A stretch of DNA of 64,000 nucleotides. Origin: VGKP01 sp964578345 (GTDB taxonomy: Archaea; Nanobdellota; Nanobdellia; Pacearchaeales; GW2011-AR1). The translations under genes were made by a program, and so were the position numbers. The stretch's first letter is position 1. Each line of letters opens with the position of its first letter. This document shows positions 8,587 to 15,804 of the stretch, in pieces. The notes under the pieces are model-generated. The model did not search any database. It was not told the origin of the DNA and saw only the letters and a list, made by a program, of their open reading frames with translations. The stretch is taken from NCBI GenBank assembly GCA_964578345.1, contig CAZOCP010000002.1:22471-86470 (forward strand). Reading direction: 5' to 3'.

Positions 8587-8633
8587 TTCAACTCGCAAGA
8601 GTTGAATGTATTAGAAAAACTTCGTTTTTCTAA
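8587..8633 (-). terminator. Two hairpins at the end of the nitroreductase gene
   Basis: TTAGAAAAAC pairs with GTTTTTCTAA (8611-8620 and 8624-8633), and the stem includes the nitroreductase stop codon. Next to it TTCAACTC pairs with GAGTTGAA (8587-8594 and 8599-8606). A related hairpin, with ACTTCAA/TTGAAGT arms, is at 30279-30303. On the minus strand they follow the gene, so a termination or mRNA-end role is likely. Confidence 0.45.
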
Positions 8634-9204
8634 GCGCACGGTTTCCGCCAAGTTCTTTGGCATCAAACCTCGTTAGTCTTCTTTTCACATTCCACAACTC
8701 CCATCTCAAAGAATTTTCAAGTTCTTTCTTTTTTCTTCTTCCTATTCTACCCTTTTCATACCCAACAGGTATAATTGCTTCTACTTGTATGTCTTCTGGT
8801 ATTTTCAGCAATTCTCTAATTAGTTTATCAGAATATGATCCAACCCAGCAAGCAGATAATCCCAAATCAACTAGTTTAAGAAGAAAAGTTTGAATGGCTG
8901 CTCCAGCTTGTTGTCGGGAATACACTCTACCTCTTTCCCCATAAAGATTTTCCAAGTGAGTATCATCAGAACAAACCACTACAACAATTCCAGATTCATT
9001 TATCCAAAACTGTTCAGCATATTCAGCAATTTTTTCAATATTTTCCCTATTTTCAATAATTAAAAATTTTATATGATTATGATTTCCTGCAAAGGGCGAT
9101 TGGTTGGCTGCATCAACTGCTTCAAGCACATCCTTCCAGCTGGCTTTTTTATCCTTGAAAGAGCGGACAGATTTCCTGCTATAAACCACTTTATCAAATT
9201 CCAT
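8611..9204 (-). CDS. Nitroreductase-family flavoprotein
   Basis: A 197-residue protein of the NfsA/NfsB-like nitroreductase fold, which binds FMN and uses NAD(P)H. Diagnostic parts are the N-terminal SRKSVRSF, the SPFAGNHNH region, the central QQAGAAIQTFLLKLVDLGL helix that packs on FMN, and LKIPEDIQVEAIIPVGYEKG. The physiological substrate is unknown. TATA TTTTTATATG lies about 26 nt before the ATG, overlapping the hairpin that ends mnmA. Confidence 0.85.
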   Translation of the reverse strand: MEFDKVVYSRKSVRSFKDKKASWKDVLEAVDAANQSPFAGNHNHIKFLIIENRENIEKIAEYAEQFWINESGIVVVVCSDDTHLENLYGERGRVYSRQQAGAAIQTFLLKLVDLGLSACWVGSYSDKLIRELLKIPEDIQVEAIIPVGYEKGRIGRRKKKELENSLRWELWNVKRRLTRFDAKELGGNRALRKTKFF

Positions 9205-9229
9205 ATTTAATATAGAAAGAAGACATATA

Positions 9230-9257
9230 AAAATCTGCCTATGATAAGGCAGATTTT
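9230..9257 (-). terminator. Hairpin terminator after mnmA
   Basis: AAAATCTGCCT (9230-9240) and AGGCAGATTTT (9247-9257) form an 11-bp stem with a 6-nt loop. On the minus strand the stem ends in a T-run, giving an intrinsic-terminator shape downstream of mnmA. Confidence 0.6.
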
Positions 9258-9258
9258 C

Positions 9259-9306
9259 AAACCCGAAGGATTTTTAACTCAGCACTAAAGTGAGGAGTTC
9301 GTGTTC
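9259..9306. repeat. Degenerate copy of the composite palindrome
   Basis: AACCCGAAGGATTTTTAACT, then CAGCACTAAAGTGAGG and GTTCGTG, follow the block order of the intact palindromes at 11619-11731 and 14404-14515 (AACCC..., GCACTAAAGTGC, TTCGTGGTT), but the outer stem is lost. Confidence 0.4.
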
Positions 9307-9316
9307 AGGGAGAATA

Positions 9317-10405
9317 TCAAATCCTAATTTCTCCTCCTCCTATAACTTTATCTCCTTTATAAATAACAATATATTGCCCTTCTGCAATCGCTTGCACAGG
9401 CTTTGCAAAAACAAAGCTCCACTGCCCGCGCCTGCAAACCGCTCTCCCAGAGTGCAACTCACCAAGATGTCTAATCCTTGCTCGAAGTCCAGATTCAGGT
9501 ATTCTCTCATCAGAATTAATAACATAAAAATTCCTAATAAAAACTCTGCTTTTCGCTAACAAAGAATGCCCCTCCGGCGCAGCAATTATTAAATTACCTC
9601 TTTTTTTAACAGCAACATACCATCTCTTCTGTGCAAATTCTATCGGTTTTTCAATATCTATTCCTATACTCTCACCAATTCTCTGGCCGATTGTATAATA
9701 CATGCTCCCCATATGTATCCCAATTTTATTTCCATTTGGATCAACAACTCTTCCTTTTTTCTCAGCAATCCTCTGTTTAAGAAAATCTTGAAAGAAAATA
9801 TTACCAACGAAGCAAATTCCTCTAGTCCCGGGTTTTTTCCAATTAGGAAAATTATTCTTTTTAGCTATTTCTCGAACTTTCTCTTTCGTCAATTTACCAA
9901 TTGGAAAAAGTGTGTGTGACAAATCATCCATCGTCAATTCAGCCAAAAAATAAGACTGGTCTTTCTCTTCATCCTTTCCAGCAAAAAGTTCATAACCCTT
10001 ATTAGTTTTTTTTCTACAAGCATAATGCCCGGTTGCTATAAAATCTGCTCCGAGTTTCTTAGCTTCTCTCCATAAAAAAGGAAATTTGATAAATGTATTG
10101 CACCATATATCTGGATTAGGAGTCAACCCCTTTTTATATGACTTAAACATCGGCTCAATAACTTTATTTTTATAATCAGATTCAAAATCTAAAGTAACAA
10201 ATTGAATTCCTAATATAACTGCGATTTTTTGAGCCATCTTCCTCTCCTCAACCCACGCGCATTCTCCAGTTAAGTTATTCTTAGTGTCAGAAAAGCATTT
10301 CAAAAAAGCTCCGATTACTTTATATCCCTCTTTCTTCAAAAGAAAAGCAGATACACTTGAATCAACTCCGCCCGACATTCCCACAACCACAGTCTCCTGC
10401 ACCAT
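9317..10405 (-). CDS. mnmA: tRNA 2-thiouridylase MnmA
   Basis: A 362-residue ATP-dependent enzyme that thiolates U34 of tRNAs for Lys, Glu and Gln. The PP-loop SGGVDSS is near residue 10. The two catalytic Cys are present in NPDIWCN and RGICFVG, and C-terminal beta-barrel sequence follows. The frame is open upstream to 10468, but I chose the ATG at 10405: MVQETVVVGMSGG is the usual beginning, and TTTTTATAG sits about 26 nt before it. MnmA is typical of bacteria and organelles, and most archaea use other thiolases, so lateral transfer is likely. It depends on a sulfur relay not seen here. Confidence 0.9.
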   Translation of the reverse strand: MVQETVVVGMSGGVDSSVSAFLLKKEGYKVIGAFLKCFSDTKNNLTGECAWVEERKMAQKIAVILGIQFVTLDFESDYKNKVIEPMFKSYKKGLTPNPDIWCNTFIKFPFLWREAKKLGADFIATGHYACRKKTNKGYELFAGKDEEKDQSYFLAELTMDDLSHTLFPIGKLTKEKVREIAKKNNFPNWKKPGTRGICFVGNIFFQDFLKQRIAEKKGRVVDPNGNKIGIHMGSMYYTIGQRIGESIGIDIEKPIEFAQKRWYVAVKKRGNLIIAAPEGHSLLAKSRVFIRNFYVINSDERIPESGLRARIRHLGELHSGRAVCRRGQWSFVFAKPVQAIAEGQYIVIYKGDKVIGGGEIRI

Positions 10406-10448
10406 ACTGCTAAAATAAAGAAAGACTATAAAAATCTTAGTTATATCA

Positions 10449-10507
10449 AAAACACGAGTGCCTGTCATAAACCCCGCATTTTAGTGTGTGGTGGCACATC
10501 GTGTTTT
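10449..10507. repeat. Composite palindrome, copy with a unique outer stem
   Basis: AAAACACGA plus GTGCC (10449-10462) pair with GGCAC, a bulged A, and TCGTGTTTT (10493-10507), a 14-bp stem. Inside is an AACCCCGCATTTTAGTGTGTGG hairpin region, corresponding to the CCCGCAC/GTGCGGG inner hairpin of the copies at 11619 and 14404. The outer stem is unrelated in sequence to theirs, yet fully paired. Confidence 0.55.
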
Positions 10508-10518
10508 GCATCAGTGAT

Positions 10519-10543
10519 CTGTTAAGTAAACGTCACCTATAAC
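10519..10543 (+). repeat. Dispersed CTGTAAAGTAAACGTCA motif, copy 2
   Basis: CTGTTAAGTAAACGTCACCT followed by ATAAC. The copy at 14117-14146 is its inverted counterpart and shares the ATAAC extension, so the two face each other across 10.5-14.1 kb. The remaining sequence from 10544 to 10741 holds no gene I can support. Confidence 0.55.
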
Positions 10544-10741
10544 GTATGCAACTATGCGAAGTTTTGTGGAGTGTAGCGGAGCAAAATTTGGGAAAGCGAA
10601 GTGCAACGAGCTTTCAGTATAGTCTCTGTTCAACGAGGTCTTCCGAAGGAAAAAGTGCAACGCCCTGACGAACTCCGAATGAGTGAGGAGAGTAAATTTT
10701 TTTGGGTCTTTGAATTGGATTTAGTTTAGGGGCAAAAGATT

Positions 10742-11266
10742 TTACGCTAATTCTTCTTTTCTTGTAGATAAATGAGTTTGTAGTTTCTTCAAAACTTCAT
10801 AAGGGGAAGCAACATAATTAAATCTATCATATTTCGCTCGTATTCGTGAACCATATTTTCCACTTCTAACACTCTCCATTTCACCAGTAAATATCTTTAC
10901 AGAACCTACTTTAAAAATTAATCCTATAATACCAACATCAACAGAAACATTTTGCATCCTGTCATAGTCAATGGATTTAAAATCTCTCCCTATAATCCCT
11001 GATTGAATAATTGCTCTTTTGTTGGTAATTGCATAATGTGTTCGCGTATATGCCATATTACTTAGAATAATTCCGACAACAAAGATAATTACTCCTGCTA
11101 TAACTGCCCAGAGAATAGACTTAAGGAAAACACCAATAATAACTCCAATAACAACAACAGCTATGAAAGTTCCAAAAATTACAACTGTGATGTATGGTGC
11201 ATATTTTGGTTTGCTATCATAGACTAATTTTTCTTTTGGTTCAAGAATTTGTGGAATTTCATTCAT
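10742..11266 (-). CDS. Bacterial-PH-domain (bPH2) membrane protein
   Basis: A 174-residue protein with two membrane helices at about 25-72. A bPH2 (YdbT/YdbS-like, DUF304) domain follows: YTRTHYAITNKRAIIQSGII, then DYDRMQNVSVDVGIIG and VGSVKIFTGEM. These proteins are membrane-associated scaffolds of unclear function. The gene is monocistronic in an accessory region rich in repeats. Confidence 0.75.
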   Translation of the reverse strand: MNEIPQILEPKEKLVYDSKPKYAPYITVVIFGTFIAVVVIGVIIGVFLKSILWAVIAGVIIFVVGIILSNMAYTRTHYAITNKRAIIQSGIIGRDFKSIDYDRMQNVSVDVGIIGLIFKVGSVKIFTGEMESVRSGKYGSRIRAKYDRFNYVASPYEVLKKLQTHLSTRKEELA

Positions 11267-11340
11267 TATAATTAGTTAATATAAAGGTATTATTTAAATC
11301 TTTTGCCCGTTAGGTCTTCCAAGCCCAAATAGGCATTGAT

Positions 11341-11352
11341 AACTTTACAGCT
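11341..11352 (-). repeat. Short dispersed motif, inverted partner of 11972-11983
   Basis: AACTTTACAGCT here and AGCTGTAAAGTT at 11972-11983 form a perfect 12-bp inverted repeat. It encloses the small membrane-protein gene, the tandem palindromes and tRNA-Asn (643 bp). Confidence 0.45.
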
Positions 11353-11396
11353 TGGTTATCAGTAAAATTTATCAATACCCATTCCCCGCAAAATAC

Positions 11397-11642
11397 ATGG
11401 CAGAACAAGTACAAACAGGAGGAATCATGCAGTTTAAATATGAAAAAGGAAATAATCCTAAATTAAATGAAAAGCAAAAAAAAGAAATTGAAGATGCATA
11501 CCAACAAGCTGATGAAAGAAAAAGAAAGGAAAAAATTAGGAAAAAGATAAAAACTTTAATAATCGTTATACTAATAATATTATTTATTATAGCATTATAC
11601 TTTGTTGTAAAAGCATTAGTCACAAAACCCTTCTGGTTCTAA
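11397..11642 (+). CDS. Small single-TM protein
   Basis: An 81-residue protein beginning MAEQVQTGGIMQF. It has a charged, coiled-coil-like middle (KLNEKQKKEIEDAYQQADER) and one membrane helix (TLIIVILIILFIIALYFVV) near the C-terminus, so it is tail-anchored. The last codons (VTKPFWF) are encoded inside the left arm of the palindrome that starts at 11619, so the repeat supplies the gene's 3' end. Function unknown. Confidence 0.55.
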   Translation: MAEQVQTGGIMQFKYEKGNNPKLNEKQKKEIEDAYQQADERKRKEKIRKKIKTLIIVILIILFIIALYFVVKALVTKPFWF

Positions 11643-11731
11643 CCCCGCACTAAAGTGCGGGGCTTGTTAGTGGTTTTGTGACCACCGGAGAAATCCTCGC
11701 AAACGACCTCGGACTTTAGTCCGAGGATTTC
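11619..11731. repeat. Composite palindrome, tandem two-unit copy A
   Basis: Unit 1 has outer arms GTCACAAAACC (11619-11629) and GGTTTTGTGAC (11672-11682), with an inner hairpin CCCCGCAC/GTGCGGGG (11643-11662). Unit 2 has outer arms GAAATCCTCG (11690-11699) and CGAGGATTTC (11722-11731), with a competing inner hairpin CCTCGGACT/AGTCCGAGG (11707-11726) that shares CGAGG with the outer arm. Almost the same sequence recurs at 14404-14515, and the same architecture with other stem sequences at 30461-30579. Confidence 0.75.
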
Positions 11732-11754
11732 TACGAGCGTTCAATAACTAAATC

Positions 11755-11842
11755 TATAGTGGTGGACTGAAATAACTTACCACGAAAACCACCACTATAT
11801 TTGTAGGACTCAAATGAAATGGTTAAATATTTGAGTCCTACA
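11755..11842. repeat. Two further perfect hairpins next to tRNA-Asn
   Basis: TATAGTGGTGG (11755-11765) pairs with CCACCACTATA (11789-11799). TGTAGGACTCAAAT (11802-11815) pairs with ATTTGAGTCCTACA (11829-11842). The 11-bp and 14-bp stems are mismatch-free and end 10 nt from the 3' end of tRNA-Asn. Confidence 0.6.
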
Positions 11843-11852
11843 TTATATTAAA

Positions 11853-11925
11853 CGTCCCGAGGAGGACTCGAACCTCCGACCCCATGGTTAACAGCCACGT
11901 GCTCTACCGGCTGAGCTATCGGGAC
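11853..11925 (-). tRNA. tRNA-Asn (GTT)
   Basis: A 73-nt cloverleaf on the minus strand. The acceptor GTCCCGA pairs with TCGGGAC, the discriminator is G, the anticodon loop reads CTGTTAA with anticodon GTT, and the T arm has GGAGG/CCTCC around TTCGAGT. There is no intron and CCA is not encoded. Confidence 0.95.
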
Positions 11926-11971
11926 TCTAAAACAAAAAATAGGCATGTTATTTAAAAGTTCCGATATGAAG

Positions 11972-11983
11972 AGCTGTAAAGTT
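11972..11983 (+). repeat. Short dispersed motif, right partner
   Basis: AGCTGTAAAGTT, followed by AGAGACAC, is the inverted partner of 11341-11352 and a shortened form of the dispersed CTGTAAAGTAAACGTCA motif. Confidence 0.45.
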
Positions 11984-12040
11984 AGAGACACATATTTTGG
12001 ATGCAAAAGCTCAATCGGGCACCGACAACCATCCTAAAGC

Positions 12041-12055
12041 GAGGGGCACTTTTCG
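12041..12055. repeat. 15-bp inverted repeat, left arm
   Basis: GAGGGGCACTTTTCG is the exact reverse complement of CGAAAAGTGCCCCTC at 13774-13788. The arms bracket a membrane-protein gene and the HEPN-MNT module. Confidence 0.6.
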
Positions 12056-12100
12056 AAATTTGGCGATAACTTTTTAAGCAATCAAAATCTATTTATTAAT

Positions 12101-12748
12101 ATGAATAAATCACTAAGATATTTGATAATTGGAATTGTTTTAGGAGGAATACTTGCCCTGCTTCCACCATTTCATTTGTTATCTCTTCCAGTCATTATAC
12201 CATTAAGTAAAACTGTTACGGGTAATTCTTTAAAATTTATTATAATTTTGACAAATGCAGTAATATTTGGATTTATTGGACTATTGATTGGTTTATTTAG
12301 AAAAGGAGATATAAGGGAAAAGATTATTTTTGAAGGATCTAAGGAGGGTTTTATAATCTCACTTATATCTAGCTTAGTTATTTTACTTCCATTTATTACT
12401 ATTATATTTAGAGATCTGTATTCTGGTTCTAATTTTTATATGCCTTCGGCAATTATTTTTATTTATGGATTGTTTATTCTTATTTCATCTTTATTCCTTC
12501 GTAAAAAAGCAACTTTAAAGTGGGCGTCTATTGTTTGTATAATTCTTGGTACGATTCCAATTCTCTTAGGATTTCTTTCATTAGTGTCGCAAACCTTTTC
12601 AGTTTATGTATTCTACTATTTTCTTGGAGAATTATTAGAAGGAGGAAATTTTCTAATTATTATTCTTTTTATAATCTCGTCCATTCTTTCTATTATGGGA
12701 GGAATATTTGGATTGAAAGATTATAAAAAAGTGCCTCTTACGAACTAA
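12101..12748 (+). CDS. Polytopic membrane protein, about six TM
   Basis: A 215-residue hydrophobic protein with about six membrane helices and short loops, ending in the charged GLKDYKKVPLTN. No family motif is recognised. It lies between the 15-bp inverted-repeat arms together with the toxin-antitoxin pair and converges with it, so it may be cargo of the same mobile unit. Confidence 0.55.
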   Translation: MNKSLRYLIIGIVLGGILALLPPFHLLSLPVIIPLSKTVTGNSLKFIIILTNAVIFGFIGLLIGLFRKGDIREKIIFEGSKEGFIISLISSLVILLPFITIIFRDLYSGSNFYMPSAIIFIYGLFILISSLFLRKKATLKWASIVCIILGTIPILLGFLSLVSQTFSVYVFYYFLGELLEGGNFLIIILFIISSILSIMGGIFGLKDYKKVPLTN

Positions 12749-12765
12749 AAAATAAATGATGAGAT

Positions 12766-13176
12766 TTAAACAAGTTTTTTATCAATAAGCCCCTTTAACT
12801 TCTCAATAATCTTAAGAATATCTGTCAACTTTCTATCAACATAACTTTCTTTAACAAAAAATCCGTCATAAGCTATCTTATTTCGTGTTATTCTCAAGTC
12901 ATCCATCAAGGTGATTTCTGCCTTGCCAAACTCTTTATAGTTTGCTTCTAAATATTCTATTTGTCTCTTATGTGCTTTTTCACCAATCGCTTTATAGCCA
13001 TCAAGCAACAAAATTATGCTTATTAATTCTCTGATAATTTCGTAATACTCTTTTGCTACATTTGAAGGAAATTTAATTTTATCTATGAATCTTACCATTT
13101 CCAGAGTAGTCTCCACCATTTTGAGAATTGATTGTGCTTTCTCTCTGTCTGGTGTTACTCTTATTAATTCTTCCAT
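12766..13176 (-). CDS. HEPN-domain toxin of a HEPN-MNT module
   Basis: A 136-residue, mostly helical protein. Late in the sequence it has LRITRNKIAYDG, a variant of the HEPN RNase/AMPylation-target motif Rx4-6H with Tyr where His is usual. It follows the nucleotidyltransferase gene by 1 nt on the same strand, the standard operon order for HEPN-MNT toxin-antitoxin systems. In known members the MNT antitoxin neutralises the HEPN RNase by adding AMP. The altered motif means activity needs testing. Confidence 0.65.
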   Translation of the reverse strand: MEELIRVTPDREKAQSILKMVETTLEMVRFIDKIKFPSNVAKEYYEIIRELISIILLLDGYKAIGEKAHKRQIEYLEANYKEFGKAEITLMDDLRITRNKIAYDGFFVKESYVDRKLTDILKIIEKLKGLIDKKLV

Positions 13177-13177
13177 A

Positions 13178-13717
13178 TCAAAAAACCTTCAAATATCCTT
13201 TTAGTATCACCCCATTTATTATGTTATTTCTAAGCTCTTTGCTTAGCTTATTAAAACTATTGCTAAAGAATATATTAATCTTCCTATTTAATTTTTTTTC
13301 AAATTGCGATAAATCTATTTTTTCTTTGTCAGATAAAACAAATAGGTCTATATCACTCTCTTTCAAGTCTTCTCCCTTTGATGCAGAACCAAATAATATA
13401 ATAACATCAGGCATGCAATTTTCTGAGAGGTAATCTATTAATCCAGATTCTTTTATTTTCATAACAATATCCATTCTTTTAAGAAACTTAAACTCTTCAT
13501 TGTCTCTATTTGCGTAATAAACAGGATAACCATGAATTCTATGTTTAATCTTTATTACTAATCTCTCTTTTTTCAATTCGTTAAGATACTTTTTGACAGA
13601 TGGTGGAGCTACTGCTACCTTTCTGCTTATCTCTCTAAGCTGAAACCCAATTCCTTTAGGAGAAGGGTCATCAAAAAATATTCTTAATATTTTATATCTG
13701 TTATCTTTTTGTAACAT
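13178..13717 (-). CDS. wHTH-nucleotidyltransferase (MNT) antitoxin
   Basis: A 179-residue protein. The N-terminal winged helix (REISRKVAVAPPSVKKYLNEL) is followed by a minimal nucleotidyltransferase domain with GSASKGEDLKESDIDL, the GSx..SDxD catalytic signature, which binds Mg-ATP. It is the partner of the HEPN gene 1 nt downstream. The winged helix suggests it represses its own promoter. TTGTAAC and GTTACAA flank the start region (13709-13737), a likely operator. Confidence 0.8.
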   Translation of the reverse strand: MLQKDNRYKILRIFFDDPSPKGIGFQLREISRKVAVAPPSVKKYLNELKKERLVIKIKHRIHGYPVYYANRDNEEFKFLKRMDIVMKIKESGLIDYLSENCMPDVIILFGSASKGEDLKESDIDLFVLSDKEKIDLSQFEKKLNRKINIFFSNSFNKLSKELRNNIINGVILKGYLKVF

Positions 13718-13737
13718 ATGTAATAATTTAGTTACAA
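13709..13737 (-). promoter_or_regulatory. Inverted-repeat operator of the MNT-HEPN operon
   Basis: TTGTAAC (13709-13715) and GTTACAA (13731-13737) are exact inverted repeats spanning the start codon, just downstream of a TATA box (CATTTAAATAA on the minus strand). The position suits autorepression by the winged-helix antitoxin. Confidence 0.5.
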
Positions 13738-13773
13738 GTGTTATTTAAATGTTTCGGTTGCTTAAAAAACAAG

Positions 13774-13788
13774 CGAAAAGTGCCCCTC
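13774..13788. repeat. 15-bp inverted repeat, right arm
   Basis: CGAAAAGTGCCCCTC pairs with the arm at 12041-12055. The sequence from 13789 to about 14110 has no intact gene. On the minus strand it contains short frame-broken stretches such as SREYLEQRAKTVSGFSERK, perhaps a decayed gene, but I cannot name a family. Confidence 0.55.
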
Positions 13789-14116
13789 TTAACGAACGAC
13801 TAAAAAACCGCGTGCCCCAAAACCCCTAAAGTTTGTTGCTTCGCAATTTATTGATAACTTTTAACTCTCAGAAACCTCTTCGCCAATTTTTCTTTCAGAA
13901 AAACCACTTACAGTTTTGGCTCGTTGCTCCAAGTATTCACGAGAATTGAACAGACATTCACAGGTTACGCTTCCTTGCAGTCACTTCACCCAAATTGATT
14001 TTTCGAGGAGACTTCGCCAGCTCTGATTTTCTCAGCCAATCACCCATTTCATTTATTCAGGGAGAAAATCGAGGGTTTGTTTCATCTCTGAAAAATCAAC
14101 TTCTGTTAATGCCGAT

Positions 14117-14146
14117 GTTATAGGTGACATTTACTTTACAGCTCAC
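14117..14146 (-). repeat. Dispersed CTGTAAAGTAAACGTCA motif, inverted copy
   Basis: GTTATAGGTGACATTTACTT continues into TACAGCTCAC. The reverse complement matches the copy at 10519-10543 including the CTATAAC extension. Confidence 0.55.
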
Positions 14147-14183
14147 GATATGACCAGTAATTCCAAAAATGAAAAATAAATAA

Positions 14184-14324
14184 CTATTTGACTGCATGTT
14201 TAGCTATCTGAAGATTACAACTTCTATACTTTTTACACCAATTCTCACACTTTTGAGCTATAACTCTATCTTTAAATTTAAACTTACATTCCTCACAAAT
14301 ATAAAAACCATTAGTAAAAACCAC
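14184..14324 (-). CDS. 46-residue zinc-finger-like protein
   Basis: An open frame from a GTG at 14324 to TAG at 14184-14186. It encodes CEEC, a spaced KCENWC and a late SCN before QIAKHAVK, giving several metal-binding Cys. The pattern (YICEECKFKFKD, KCENWCKK, SCNLQIAKHA) looks like a real small domain rather than random sequence, and I believe similar tiny proteins recur in archaea, from memory. The GTG start is uncertain. Confidence 0.5.
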   Translation of the reverse strand: MVFTNGFYICEECKFKFKDRVIAQKCENWCKKYRSCNLQIAKHAVK

Positions 14325-14403
14325 AATAGAACAAGCTCAGATTAAGGATTATAAAAATTTATCTAACCAAAGACTTAAAATTCTATAAAATCCTCCTGCA
14401 TTA

Positions 14404-14515
14404 GTCACAAAACCCTTCGGGTTTTAACCCCGCACTAAAGTGCGGGCTTGTTCGTGGTTTTGTGACCGCCGGAGAAATCCTCGCAAACAACCTCAAACTA
14501 AAGTCCGAGGATTTC
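14404..14515. repeat. Composite palindrome, tandem two-unit copy B
   Basis: Unit 1 has arms GTCACAAAACC (14404-14414) and GGTTTTGTGAC (14456-14466), with inner hairpins AACCC/GGGTT and CCCGCAC/GTGCGGG (14429-14446). Unit 2 has arms GAAATCCTCG (14474-14483) and CGAGGATTTC (14506-14515). It is nearly identical to copy A, except that the competing inner hairpin of unit 2 is weakened (CCTCAAACT in place of CCTCGGACT). Confidence 0.75.
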
Positions 14516-14543
14516 TACGAGCGTTAAAAAGACAATATTTTAG

Positions 14544-15044
14544 TTAAACAATTCCTTTAGTCCTAAATTTCTTCCTTGTGTTGCTCTGCTCCAAATAATG
14601 ATAAACATTTGACTGTTTTGATCCTTTAATCAAGTTGACAATTGACGTAGAGGCAGTTTCTATTTCTTCTGCCGGGCCGATTAAGCCGACATATTTGTCA
14701 TCTACTATAATATCACAGCCCGATACCTGCTCTACAGTACGGCGCGTTTTGCCTTCGGTTCCAATCAATCTAGCTCTTACTTCTTTAAGGTTTTTCCTTC
14801 TTGTAAAATTTCTAATTGGGATCTTTCTAAAAACAAAATCCTCTCCCAAGAGTTTTAACGCAGATTTTACAGAAAAACCTAAAGCAATAGCCCAAAAAAC
14901 ACGTGAAGATTCATATTCCTGAAAAGCATCTCCTTCAATAGTAACCTTTCTGCCTTCTATAAAAATTTTTATATCTAATCTTTCCTGCAGGTTTTCTTTC
15001 TCCTGCCGCAAATTCTTTATATTTTTTATATAAAATGTCTCCAT
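14544..15044 (-). CDS. KH-domain RNA-binding protein, Dim2/Pno1-like
   Basis: A 166-residue protein with two KH-like regions. The second carries ARLIGTEGKTRRTVEQVSGCDIIV, where GTEGKT replaces the usual GxxG loop. This arrangement matches archaeal Dim2/Pno1 (Krr1-like) proteins, which bind the 3' end of 16S rRNA and work with aIF2-alpha and the Nob1 nuclease in small-subunit maturation. It is the last gene of an operon with DUF424 and aIF2-beta, with 1-nt gaps. Confidence 0.8.
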   Translation of the reverse strand: METFYIKNIKNLRQEKENLQERLDIKIFIEGRKVTIEGDAFQEYESSRVFWAIALGFSVKSALKLLGEDFVFRKIPIRNFTRRKNLKEVRARLIGTEGKTRRTVEQVSGCDIIVDDKYVGLIGPAEEIETASTSIVNLIKGSKQSNVYHYLEQSNTRKKFRTKGIV

Positions 15045-15045
15045 A

Positions 15046-15342
15046 CTATAAAAGAGTTAATGCATGAGGTATACCTTTAATTCTCCCAACACTTTCCTCA
15101 GAAATGATGCCTGATTTAATAGCTGCTTTAACAGATTTTTCGCCCACAATATTAAAAGTCGCGTCTTCTCTAGAATATTGGTATAGAAGGTTCAAAATTT
15201 TCTCTTCAGAATATTTATCGCCTTTGTAAAATCTCTCAGTTATTTCAAGCCGCTTCTTTCCTTCTTCAAATTTCTTTCCAATTAGTTCGCTGTCGCATAA
15301 AGCAACTACAAGTCTATAAGATGAATGTACTTTCAATAGCAT
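15046..15342 (-). CDS. DUF424 family protein
   Basis: A 98-residue protein matching archaeal DUF424: VHSSYRLVVALCDSELIGKKFEEGK, then NIVGEKSVKAAIKSGII and a C-terminal GIPHAL. Function is not established. In archaea the gene commonly sits beside aIF2-beta and KH genes, as here, suggesting a role in translation or ribosome assembly. It is separated by 1 nt from both neighbours. Confidence 0.8.
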   Translation of the reverse strand: MLLKVHSSYRLVVALCDSELIGKKFEEGKKRLEITERFYKGDKYSEEKILNLLYQYSREDATFNIVGEKSVKAAIKSGIISEESVGRIKGIPHALTLL

Positions 15343-15343
15343 A

Positions 15344-15754
15344 TTAAAACCTTAATCTAACAGGGGACTTTGCGCCGCATGCCAAACAGTGTTTAAACTT
15401 GACTCCTTTTTCAGAAATTATTTCAGTATCGGGCTTGCTACACTCTGTACAGATAACTACTTCTTTAGCATATTGCATAATTTTTTCATTCACTTTAGCA
15501 GAATTTAGTTTTGTATTTAAGATTAGTCTATCTCCATCGATTTTTCCAAGCGTAGCAAGTTCCTTCTGTAAAAACTTAGCTAATTGCTCTAAAGGCCTCC
15601 TCAAATAGCTGGCAATATTCGCAAGATTTGTAATAACAGTAGTATTTCCTGAAATCTGCCCGCTAACTTTAGGTATATCAAATCTTTCGCCGCCCTTCTG
15701 CACTACACTGACCTTTTCGTATGCTTTCTTTAATAAAACATCATAATTATCCAT
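15344..15754 (-). CDS. eif2b: Translation initiation factor aIF2 subunit beta
   Basis: A 136-residue protein beginning MDNYDVLLKKAYEK. It has the helix that contacts aIF2-gamma, a central alpha-beta domain (TVITNLANIASYLRRPLEQLAKFL) and a C-terminal zinc ribbon (CTEC and CLAC). Together with aIF2-alpha and -gamma it delivers initiator tRNA to the small subunit. An ATG 12 nt further upstream exists in frame, but 15754 lies about 26 nt from the CTTTATAAACC TATA box and fits the usual N-terminus. Confidence 0.9.
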   Translation of the reverse strand: MDNYDVLLKKAYEKVSVVQKGGERFDIPKVSGQISGNTTVITNLANIASYLRRPLEQLAKFLQKELATLGKIDGDRLILNTKLNSAKVNEKIMQYAKEVVICTECSKPDTEIISEKGVKFKHCLACGAKSPVRLRF

Positions 15755-15804
15755 AGATAAAAGCACAAAGAATGGTTTATAAAGCTAATCTTCTATAAAA
15801 ATAA

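Noticed and set aside
13789..14110. Possible structural RNA or decayed gene
   Set aside because: Only short frame-broken stretches; no RNase P, SRP or rRNA signature is recognised.
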